From assembly GCA_905365145.1 (NCBI GenBank), contig CAJPIO010000002.1:124001-188000 (forward strand): a DNA stretch of 64,000 nt, given 5' to 3'. Positions 16,558 to 23,483 of the stretch are shown here, one piece after another (the first letter of the stretch is position 1; every line of letters starts with the position of its first letter). The DNA comes from Candidatus Saccharimonadota bacterium (lineage in GTDB: Bacteria; Patescibacteriota; Saccharimonadia; Saccharimonadales; Saccharimonadaceae). A program made the position numbers and the translations under genes. The notes beneath the pieces are model-generated. The model made no database searches. It saw only the letters and a list, made by a program, of their open reading frames with translations, and was not told where the DNA came from.

Positions 16558-16586
16558 ATTGTAGCAAATTTTACTACTTTTGTAAA
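16558..16586 (-). promoter_or_regulatory. Promoter and operator of the toxin-antitoxin operon
   Basis: On the minus strand: TTTACA (16581-16586), 17-base spacer, TACAAT (16558-16563). The palindrome GTAGCAAATTTTACTAC (16561-16577, plus strand) overlaps the -10 and spacer, and half sites (AAAAGTAG) recur downstream. It is a natural binding site for the XRE domain encoded by the operon. Confidence 0.65.
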
Positions 16587-16690
16587 CATTTTTATTATTT
16601 ATTTATTGTATTAATTAATTTATTTTACATATTTTTTATTTCTTATCTGTTCATAATGCCTATGGTAACATTTGCTAATAAATTTTGCAA

Positions 16691-16719
16691 TTGCACTATT
16701 CTAAAAACCGTGCTATACT
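16691..16719 (+). promoter_or_regulatory. Promoter of the DUF2188/Cas2-like operon
   Basis: TTGCAC (16691-16696), 17-base spacer, TATACT (16714-16719) with an extended TGC. It predicts a start near 16726 and a 190-base leader. Confidence 0.65.
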
Positions 16720-16725
16720 AAGAGT

Positions 16726-16906
16726 ATCCGATTTGAACGAAACATAAAAATGTGTGAAGAATCGGGGGCTGGAGGGAAAGTCCAGTAAAATAATAACGGT
16801 GCAAATCTAGAAAACCGCCAGAATAGCTGACGGTTGATACACAAAATTTGACGGTTTCGTGTATCTCCTAGCGTACCATTAATGCGCTCTATGCGCAAGT
16901 TAGGAG
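16726..16906 (+). ncRNA. Candidate structured leader / riboswitch-like RNA
   Basis: A 180-base leader with several pairings: CCGATT (16728-16733) with AATCGG (16760-16765), CTGGA/TCCAG, CGGT/ACCG, and GATACAC (16836-16842) with GTGTATC (16859-16865). At its end CTCCTA (16865-16870) can pair with the ribosome site TAGGAG (16901-16906), enclosing TGCGC/GCGCA (16883-16887 / 16893-16897). C16865 is shared by the last aptamer-like stem and the anti-ribosome-site stem. I match it to no known riboswitch class. The layout suggests translational control. Confidence 0.5.
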
Positions 16907-16915
16907 GTTTTGCCA

Positions 16916-17149
16916 ATGGCATACTCAAAATCAAAGCAAATTCACACCGTCCCTCGTCCAGGCGGTTGGGGGAATAAAAGCTCTGGTGCGTCAAGGGTAG
17001 CAAAAGTCTACCCAACCAAGGCTGAAGCTCAAGCGGCTGGTCGCAAGACGGCCATCAGTCAAAAGGCTGAACATATTATTCATAATAAAAACGGCAAAAT
17101 CGGAGCACGGAATAGCTACGGCAACGACCCGCATCCACCGAAAGGATAA
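16916..17149 (+). CDS. DUF2188-like small basic protein
   Basis: A 77-residue, Lys/Gly-rich protein: VPRPGGWGNKSSGASRVAKV, then YPTKAEAQAAGRKTA and HNKNGKIGARNSYGNDPHPP. This matches the DUF2188 pattern (a W-x-V-K strand, TKAEAxxxGR helix, H-x-x-x-G-x-I strand), a small family of unknown function common in mobile and phage-linked DNA. ATG 16916 is preferred because TAGGAGG lies 9 bases upstream. It is co-transcribed with the next gene (4-base gap) behind the structured leader. Confidence 0.7.
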   Translation: MAYSKSKQIHTVPRPGGWGNKSSGASRVAKVYPTKAEAQAAGRKTAISQKAEHIIHNKNGKIGARNSYGNDPHPPKG

Positions 17150-17153
17150 TAGT

Positions 17154-17432
17154 ATGAGTGTAAAGATAATATCATACGATTTAGGCTCTCCTGAGAAATT
17201 CGAAGATTACGAGGACTTGATTAGATATATAAAAAGTTTGGGATCATGGGCCAAACCACTATATTCCGTATGGTTCGTTGATACAAACAAAACTGTTACT
17301 AAAATACGAGACGGAGCCAAGCGTCACATAGACAGCAATGATAAGATATTTGTTGCCGAATGGGACACAGAATCTGGATGGGCATCTTACAATCTACCAA
17401 AGAGTGTAACGGATTGGCTACGCAGTAGATAG
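17154..17432 (+). CDS. Cas2/SinR-like ferredoxin-fold protein
   Basis: A 92-residue protein: VKIISYDLGSPEKFEDYEDL, then IRYIKSLGSWAKPLYSVWFV and a late KIFVAEWDTESGWASYNLP. The N-terminal strand with a conserved Asp, the helix, and the Ser/Trp-rich strand resemble Cas2-like and SinR-like small proteins (some are RNases or VapD-type toxins). There are no CRISPR repeats, cas1 or other cas genes here, so it is a stand-alone member. It follows DUF2188 by 4 bases and ends at a good terminator. It could be a toxin-like or nuclease component of the defence island. Confidence 0.6.
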   Translation: MSVKIISYDLGSPEKFEDYEDLIRYIKSLGSWAKPLYSVWFVDTNKTVTKIRDGAKRHIDSNDKIFVAEWDTESGWASYNLPKSVTDWLRSR

Positions 17433-17442
17433 CTCCAAGTAT

Positions 17443-17473
17443 AAAACGAGCCCTTACTTTTGGGCTCGTTTTT
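17443..17473 (+). terminator. Rho-independent terminator, possibly bidirectional
   Basis: AAAACGAGCCC (17443-17453) pairs with GGGCTCGTTTT (17462-17472) and is followed by T. The A-run on the left lets it also serve the minus-strand hsd operon that ends at 17490. Confidence 0.8.
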
Positions 17474-17489
17474 AGATCACCTAATTTTT

Positions 17490-18518
17490 TCATAGTCTTC
17501 TCGCCTTTTTTCTAATAGATTTCATGCTATCAGAATCTTTATCTATTTCAAATTCGTCATTGTTAGCTTTTTCTCTCAAGATATTCAGAACCTCGCGAGA
17601 GTATTTTTTATAAGTCACTTGTCCAGCCTTTAATGAATACATATATTCATCACCCTGAAGGTTAAAATATTTTACTAGTGCTAAAGCATTCGCTGCGGCT
17701 GATTTGCTTGGAAATCCCAACTCTTCTCCTAGTTGTTTTGTGGTTAATTGATATTTAATTTCAGGATCAATATTTCGCTCTATCACACGAGCCGAGCTAG
17801 CTTCAACCTCACCGATAATCTTCAGTGTTGGAGCACCAACCTTCTCATTGAATTCTCCTTCTTTTATATACCTCAAATCTTTCATTATTGATTCATCTAT
17901 AATAACTCGACCGCCAGGAGCACTAACTATCCCATCCGTCAAATTCAATACAGCTGCATTATCGATGCCAACTGTACCTGCCTGCTTCACGAGATTCATC
18001 CAACGCTTAGCCTCCGCATCTCTTTGATCATCAATAATTTTTTGTAGCTCAGTAGACCTAATAGGCTCAGACCTGGCGCCATTCCGGAAATATATGACAC
18101 CGTCCTTCAAGTCATTACCAATAGTTTTGGTACATATTACAGGTTTTATCTGAGATTGCCTTGTATATATCCAACCGATCTTTTTATTATCTACTTCCAA
18201 AGTTTCAAACTCATAACTAAGAGTATGAGATAGAGTGGATTTTGCAAACTCAGAAATTTTTTCTGAGGTGAGATTTTCAAATGCTTGACCCTGCAATCCA
18301 ATAACTTCTCGAGGCGAATCTTTTATACCAAAAGCCAGAAACCCGCCTTGATTGTTAGCAAATGCAGCCATTGTTCTGATGTATTCCGCATTATTTTGCC
18401 AATTAAAAGATTCTTTGAAGTCTAACTTTGTTGATTCACGTGATTTAACATATCCCCTAGAATCTAGAGCCAATATTTTAGTTTTCACATATTCTCTAAT
18501 CATTTCTATATCATTCAT
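17490..18518 (-). CDS. AlbA_2 (Schlafen-like) domain protein in the hsd operon
   Basis: A 342-residue protein. The N-terminal AlbA_2 domain (about residues 20-150) shows STKLDFKESFNW, AAFANNQGGFLAFGIKDSP and VIYFRNGARSEP, as in transcriptional regulators and Slfn-type AAA_4 proteins. The C-terminal half contains a winged-helix-like region. Its ATG overlaps the hsdS stop by 4 bases, so it is translationally coupled. AlbA_2 proteins are frequent between type I restriction genes. Some Slfn proteins are nucleases, but no catalytic pattern can be judged here. Confidence 0.75.
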   Translation of the reverse strand: MNDIEMIREYVKTKILALDSRGYVKSRESTKLDFKESFNWQNNAEYIRTMAAFANNQGGFLAFGIKDSPREVIGLQGQAFENLTSEKISEFAKSTLSHTLSYEFETLEVDNKKIGWIYTRQSQIKPVICTKTIGNDLKDGVIYFRNGARSEPIRSTELQKIIDDQRDAEAKRWMNLVKQAGTVGIDNAAVLNLTDGIVSAPGGRVIIDESIMKDLRYIKEGEFNEKVGAPTLKIIGEVEASSARVIERNIDPEIKYQLTTKQLGEELGFPSKSAAANALALVKYFNLQGDEYMYSLKAGQVTYKKYSREVLNILREKANNDEFEIDKDSDSMKSIRKKARRL

Positions 18519-19627
18519 ACTTCAATCTCTCCAGAAATTAGTTTTGGTAAAAGTGCGTCACGAATGTTGGATAAATAATCTATTTGCTTCTTATTTTCAT
18601 GTATCATATCAAACAATTGCCGTACCCTCTGCTCGAAATTATCTAACTCAAGATCTGATAAATCAACGATCTTCAAAAGCTCTATGTGCTTTGGATAAAT
18701 ATGCGGCTGACCAGAGCCAGTTTGCATATCATATATTTCTTTTTGCTTATTCTTGAGGAACAAATAATAGGTATAAACATATTTGGTAATTGTTGAGTCA
18801 ATGTACGAAGAGTCTGCCGACCAGACTGGCTCACCCCAGACAGATACAAAACCAGCATTTGCTCCGGATGCACTTATCGTAATAACTGGTGTGGTCGTAT
18901 TTGCTTCGTTGTGAAATCCGGCTGGCTTCAGTCCACCGCTAATAACCGGCGTGTTGCCACAAATCATATCTCTAGCTTGAAGGCTTCTACCTCTTTTTGG
19001 ATGAAACTTTTTTCCTAAGGGTACAGTCTCTACATTGCCATTACTCTGCCTAGCTTTATCAATAAAATAATGACGAAAAAGAGCTTGACCGAGTTGCTCG
19101 AGGGTTTCGTTCATGCGGCGATTGAGCTCGATTTTTTCATCAAGACTACTGAGAATATCGGCAATTTTCTTTTGTTGTTCGAGTGGCGGCAGGTTAACAG
19201 ATATATTCTTCACTGTTTTTGAATTTACCGCCGTAGCTATAGATGAAGTTGAACTAAGTGAGTCAAAATTAAAGTTTTTTAGATAGTAATACAAATAGTT
19301 CTTATCAACTATATCTGAGTCTTTTATAGGTAATTGAGCTATAGCCTCGTTAGAACACATATCATATTCCGTAAACCCAAGTCTCCCAACGGTTAGCTTA
19401 AAGCTCATCAAAAGAGTATCTGCTGGAATAATTGGGATATTAAATTTCTTGATGGCATCCGCTGTCAGAAACTCACTCGTTTGGCTGATATATTTGCCCG
19501 TATTCCCCATATCTTTAATTGAAACCCACTTTATACCATGAGATTCACTAAACCATTGCGGTTGCTTACGAGGCGGAGTGCGACCAATCTTTATATCACA
19601 GATATCGCCCAATGAAACTATCTGCAT
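18515..19627 (-). CDS. hsdS: Type I restriction specificity subunit
   Basis: A 370-residue HsdS with two target-recognition domains and two conserved helical spacers. The first domain starts MQIVSLGDICDIKIGRTPPR and ends LPPLEQQKKIADILSSLDEK. The second starts VPLGKKFHPKRGRSLQ and ends IHENKKQIDYLSNIRDALLPKL. The two domains differ, implying a bipartite asymmetric target. The start overlaps the KAP NTPase stop by one base. It directs both methylation (with HsdM) and cleavage (with HsdR). Confidence 0.92.
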   Translation of the reverse strand: MQIVSLGDICDIKIGRTPPRKQPQWFSESHGIKWVSIKDMGNTGKYISQTSEFLTADAIKKFNIPIIPADTLLMSFKLTVGRLGFTEYDMCSNEAIAQLPIKDSDIVDKNYLYYYLKNFNFDSLSSTSSIATAVNSKTVKNISVNLPPLEQQKKIADILSSLDEKIELNRRMNETLEQLGQALFRHYFIDKARQSNGNVETVPLGKKFHPKRGRSLQARDMICGNTPVISGGLKPAGFHNEANTTTPVITISASGANAGFVSVWGEPVWSADSSYIDSTITKYVYTYYLFLKNKQKEIYDMQTGSGQPHIYPKHIELLKIVDLSDLELDNFEQRVRQLFDMIHENKKQIDYLSNIRDALLPKLISGEIEV

Positions 19628-20919
19628 TATCGCTCATCACTTTCTGTAAAGATTGTTGTATATGAACCAATGAGAGCAATCGCCTCCTGAAAATCTTGTA
19701 AGTTTTCGCCACCCCGCCTACTGCTTTCAGGAGCAAAGAGATTTCTGTATTCTTCTATTAATGCCCTAATGGCTGCTTCTTTAATCTGCTCTTGTGATAA
19801 GCTTGAGTGATCCTTGACAAGCTTCTCTGCACACTCAAGAGAACTGTATGTACTATCAGCAAAATCATTTAATATACCCTCACCACGACCCGATATAAAT
19901 TGTTCATATAAAGTATTGTTTTTCACTTTCAACGCAAGAGCGAAGGTTATGAAAACAAACTGTGTCGGGCGTTTGTTATTATGCCAGTGATTTTCTCTTG
20001 CCAAAAACGCGTTTACTAGGCGAAGCGACGAATAGTATGAATTGATTTCACGCATTTCGAGCCCATAATATTTTATTGCGTCATATGAGACTCCATCAGC
20101 CGTATAAGAACCAGTATTCCAATCAAGCACTCTTCTTATGTAATCTTCAGTATTTATATTACTTAGTCCAAATATAAAATCAAAAAATTTATTTAAATAA
20201 GCATATCCGTCAAAGTCGCTTCCGTAATACTTCTTAATTGTATGTGAAAGTTGATTGACGTTTGTCGTAATGATGAACGTCACATCATCACGCATAAAAT
20301 AATGCTTAACAACCTCTAGCAACTCGACAGCAAAAGACGGACGACAGCGATCAAGCTCATCGATTACAAAAATGAGTCTTTCGGAATCACCTTTTAGCTT
20401 ATCGATAAACTCATTTACTGCATCGTGTCGATTTACTTGGTCTTTTACCGCTTTGACAAGGTCAGACTTCCTAGTTTTATTGTCAATGTCTATAAAATCA
20501 TGAGTTAGGTTCTTTAATCCTGCAGATATACTTATCATACTAAGAGCCTTCTTTATTGAGCCTTGAGTCAGACTTTCATCATCGTCTGCTATCAGCTTTA
20601 GCAACATAGCACTAAGCGCGTCGCCAAGATAATCATATTCCCACGCATTGAAATAGAAAGTTTTTTGTTTTTCTCGCAAAAGGTTGATTGCGGCCTCATC
20701 AAGAGTATTATGGCCATAATCTTGAATAGCATCGTCAGACAGCATAAGTAGCTGCTTGACAAACACTGTCTTGCCAGATCCCCATGCGCCATCAATTGCC
20801 AAAACTGTATTTTCTTTCAGTGAATTTAGTAGCTTCACGAGCATAGACAGCTGATTGTTACGCAGAATAGTATTATTGCGCAAATGTTTCAGGATCTGTT
20901 CATCTGTTAATTCTTTCAT
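19627..20919 (-). CDS. KAP-family P-loop NTPase
   Basis: A 430-residue KAP NTPase: Walker A DGAWGSGKTVFVKQL, the KAP-specific FYFNAWEYDYLGD, and Walker B LIFVIDELDRCRP followed by a sensor-like FIITTNVNQL. The C-terminal 180 residues are helical. KAP proteins are often found beside restriction systems and are thought to act in anti-phage defence; some are membrane-linked, but I see no membrane helices in this one. It starts 8 bases after the rhuM fragment and overlaps hsdS by one base. Confidence 0.88.
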   Translation of the reverse strand: MKELTDEQILKHLRNNTILRNNQLSMLVKLLNSLKENTVLAIDGAWGSGKTVFVKQLLMLSDDAIQDYGHNTLDEAAINLLREKQKTFYFNAWEYDYLGDALSAMLLKLIADDDESLTQGSIKKALSMISISAGLKNLTHDFIDIDNKTRKSDLVKAVKDQVNRHDAVNEFIDKLKGDSERLIFVIDELDRCRPSFAVELLEVVKHYFMRDDVTFIITTNVNQLSHTIKKYYGSDFDGYAYLNKFFDFIFGLSNINTEDYIRRVLDWNTGSYTADGVSYDAIKYYGLEMREINSYYSSLRLVNAFLARENHWHNNKRPTQFVFITFALALKVKNNTLYEQFISGRGEGILNDFADSTYSSLECAEKLVKDHSSLSQEQIKEAAIRALIEEYRNLFAPESSRRGGENLQDFQEAIALIGSYTTIFTESDER

Positions 20920-20926
20920 TTTCCCC

Positions 20927-21280
20927 TTAACCTTCTCCTACACAGGTAGCCCAGATGCGAAAGTTCGTTGCTATATTTGACTTCACGCGGTAGCCAAGCG
21001 AGATAATTAAATCAAGATTATAATGTTTTGTCGTGTACTTTTTACCGTCTGCAGCAGTTAGTAAGAAATCCTTACATACTGAAGCCCTGTCCAGCTCGCT
21101 CTCATCAAAAATATTCTTAATACGCATGGTAATATTTGGTCGCGAGGTGTCAAAAAGGCTGGCTAATTGGGCTTGAGTAAGCCATATTGTTTCACCTTGG
21201 AACCTTACATTAATCTGCGGCCTACCATCATCGCCAACATACACCACCATCTCGCTATTCGGGTTGTCGCCATTCATCAT
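20927..21280 (-). CDS. Truncated RhuM-family (virulence RhuM) protein
   Basis: A 117-residue protein matching only the N-terminal part of RhuM (normally about 330 residues): [20 protein letters not shown], then [20 protein letters not shown] and [20 protein letters not shown]. It stops right after FRIWAT with an unrelated VGEG tail, 8 bases before the KAP gene. RhuM is a common neighbour of type I restriction genes. The cut suggests that the KAP gene replaced the rest, or that only the DNA-binding-like part is kept. Start overlaps the hsdM stop by 4 bases. Confidence 0.78.
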   Translation of the reverse strand: MMNGDNPNSEMVVYVGDDGRPQINVRFQGETIWLTQAQLASLFDTSRPNITMRIKNIFDESELDRASVCKDFLLTAADGKKYTTKHYNLDLIISLGYRVKSNIATNFRIWATCVGEG

Positions 21281-22722
21281 TTGATTTCTTTCTCTATTTT
21301 GGCAAGATTCTCTTTTATCTTCGCTTCCAGCTCGCGGCTTTTCACAAACTGCCCCTCAAGCTCAGCCGTCAACCGAGCAAATTTCTCGGCGAACGGCTCA
21401 TCATCCTCTTCTGTTTCTTCAACACCAACGTAACGACCAGGTGTCAGCACATAATCATGTTGCTTGATTTCTTCTAGATTAGCAACTTTACAGAAACCCG
21501 GCTGGTCAGCGTAATCCGCACTGGCGGTTTTATAATCATGATATGTCTTCGCCACCCTGGCAATATCTTCTTCGGTCAGCTCGCGGTTGCGGCGGGTTAC
21601 CATTTTACCCAAATTACGCCCATCGATGAACAACACTTTGCCATGACGATTGGCACGATCACGCGACACAAACCACAGACAGCATGGTATAGCAACGTTA
21701 AAAAACAACTGGCTCGGCAATGTGACGATAGCGTCAACCATATCATTGAGCACTAACTGCTTACGGATATCACCTTCGCCGCCAGTTTGACTGCTCATAC
21801 TCCCGTTTGCCAACACAAAGCCTGCCGTACCGCGCGGGCTCAAATGGTGAATCATATGTTGAATCCAAGCAAAGTTAGCATTACCCTTTGGCGGCAGTCC
21901 ATACTTCCAGCGTGGGTCAGCCTGCAAATGTTCTTGACCCCAGTCGCTAATATTAAACGGTGGATTAGCCAAGATATAATCAGCTTTCAGATCGGGAAGC
22001 TGGTCATCCGTCAAGGTGTTGCCACGTTTGATATTTGCATCAATTCCCCGAATTGCCATGTTCATTTTAGCGAGTCGCCAGGTCGTTTCGTTGAATTCCT
22101 GACCATACACTGCGATGTCGCTAACGCGGCCCGCATGCTCTTCGACAAACTTCTCACTCCAGACGAACATACCACCACTACCGCAACACGGGTCATACAC
22201 ACGCCCGCTGTATGGCTCAAGCATTTCTACCAGCAGCTTGACGATGGAGCGCGGCGTGTAGAATTCACCGCCGTGTTTGCCCTCACTGTCAGCAAACATG
22301 CCCATAAAATATTCGTAAACCTGACCGAGTAAATCTTTAGAACTGGCAGTATCAAATTTGATATTGGTAAATAAATCGATAAGCTCACCTAGACGGCGTT
22401 TATCCAGGGCTTCACGAGCATAATTTTTCGGCAAAACACCCTTCAGACTAGGGTTATCGTGTTCAATTGCCCCCATGGCGCTGTCAACTAGTACGCCAAT
22501 TTCTGGCTGTTTGGCACTCGCTACGAGATGTTCCCAGCGAGCCTCTTTGGGAATCCAAAAAACATTCTCCGCCAGATACCAATCCCGATCTTCGGGATCA
22601 TAATTGTCATCAACCGCCGCCTGATACCGCGCCGAAAACGCGTCTGAAACATATTTCAGAAAAATCAGCCCCAACACGACATATTTATAATCCGACGAGC
22701 TAATATTACCGCCGCAGCCCAC
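21277..22722 (-). CDS. hsdM: Type I restriction methyltransferase, frameshifted near its N-terminus
   Basis: The 481-residue open part carries the N6-adenine methylase core: [32 protein letters not shown], the SAM site [19 protein letters not shown] and the catalytic [11 protein letters not shown]. The only start in this frame is GTG 22722, which lacks the usual first residues. These are found in another frame from ATG 22751 ([14 protein letters not shown]), directly downstream of an extended -10. Relative to the family consensus (LWAAADKLRGN), about 13 bases seem to be missing at the junction. The gene may be inactive, phase-variable or misassembled. Confidence 0.9.
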   Translation of the reverse strand: MGCGGNISSSDYKYVVLGLIFLKYVSDAFSARYQAAVDDNYDPEDRDWYLAENVFWIPKEARWEHLVASAKQPEIGVLVDSAMGAIEHDNPSLKGVLPKNYAREALDKRRLGELIDLFTNIKFDTASSKDLLGQVYEYFMGMFADSEGKHGGEFYTPRSIVKLLVEMLEPYSGRVYDPCCGSGGMFVWSEKFVEEHAGRVSDIAVYGQEFNETTWRLAKMNMAIRGIDANIKRGNTLTDDQLPDLKADYILANPPFNISDWGQEHLQADPRWKYGLPPKGNANFAWIQHMIHHLSPRGTAGFVLANGSMSSQTGGEGDIRKQLVLNDMVDAIVTLPSQLFFNVAIPCCLWFVSRDRANRHGKVLFIDGRNLGKMVTRRNRELTEEDIARVAKTYHDYKTASADYADQPGFCKVANLEEIKQHDYVLTPGRYVGVEETEEDDEPFAEKFARLTAELEGQFVKSRELEAKIKENLAKIEKEIK

Positions 22723-22758
22723 AACTGCCTTTCAAGATCCCTCATATTCATACGTGTA

Positions 22759-22767
22759 ATTATATCA
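22759..22767 (-). promoter_or_regulatory. Extended -10 of the hsdM operon
   Basis: TGATATAAT on the minus strand ends 7 bases before ATG 22751. It supports 22751 as the original hsdM start. Confidence 0.6.
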
Positions 22768-22781
22768 GATTCGGGAATCGT

Positions 22782-23435
22782 TTACTCTGAGTGCATCAGG
22801 CTCTTGTGACTAGTTTTCGTAACAATAATATGATCATTAAGCGTAATGCCAAGCAGTTTTCCCGCTTTCACCAGCCTGTTCGTGACATCTTTGTCAGCCT
22901 GGCTCGCCTCCAAGCTCCCACTCGGATGATTATGCGCCACGATGATCGAGGCCGCGCGGTCGGCGATGGCGTCGGCGAAGACCTCGCGCGGATGCACCAG
23001 GCTGGCAGTTAGCGTACCGATGGTCACCACCCGCTTGGCAATCAAACGATTCGCGCCGTCCAGCGTCAGGCAGACAAAATATTCCTGCTTTTTGTCGCGA
23101 ATATCGGCCAGTAGCTCAACCGCTTTCTCTGGACTATCAATAATTGGCTGGTCGCTATCTAATAAATACCGACGCGCCAGCTCCAAACTCGCCAAAATCA
23201 CTGGGATTTTCGCTTCACCCAAACCAACCACGCCACGCAGATCATCATACGAAACATCGCCGCCTTTTTGACGCAAAATTTTCAACACTTCGCGCGCAAT
23301 TTTACCGACATCCGCCCGAGCATTGCCACTACCGATAATCGCCATCAACAGCTCCAAGTCGCTCAACCGCGCCGTACCATACCGCGCCAATTTCTCGCGG
23401 GGACGGTCGTTGGGATGACGATCAGACAGCTTCAT
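22782..23435 (-). CDS. radC: RadC-family protein (JAB/MPN metal-binding domain)
   Basis: A 217-residue protein with an N-terminal helix-hairpin-helix part (LSDLELLMAIIGSG, LRGVVGLGEAK) and a C-terminal JAB-like domain. The metal-binding set is clear: HPREVFADAI, then the HNHPSGSLEASQAD motif. RadC was named for DNA repair, but its role is not established, and members are frequent near mobile and defence genes. Full length for the family. TATAAT ends 7 bases before the ATG. Confidence 0.92.
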   Translation of the reverse strand: MKLSDRHPNDRPREKLARYGTARLSDLELLMAIIGSGNARADVGKIAREVLKILRQKGGDVSYDDLRGVVGLGEAKIPVILASLELARRYLLDSDQPIIDSPEKAVELLADIRDKKQEYFVCLTLDGANRLIAKRVVTIGTLTASLVHPREVFADAIADRAASIIVAHNHPSGSLEASQADKDVTNRLVKAGKLLGITLNDHIIVTKTSHKSLMHSE

Positions 23436-23442
23436 ATATAAA

Positions 23443-23448
23443 ATTATA
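23443..23448 (-). promoter_or_regulatory. -10 of radC, leaderless spacing
   Basis: TATAAT on the minus strand ends 7 bases before ATG 23435. Confidence 0.55.
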
Positions 23449-23483
23449 CTATGCTAATGAAATTATTACTTCTCTACACATAC

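Noticed and set aside
16726..16906. Resemblance of GGAGGGAAAGTCCAG to the conserved start of RNase P RNA
   Set aside because: Too short (about 180 bases), lacks the other conserved P RNA regions, and it directly precedes a coding operon with a ribosome-site stem.
17154..17432. CRISPR system signalled by a Cas2-like protein
   Set aside because: No direct repeats with spacers and no other cas genes anywhere in the window.
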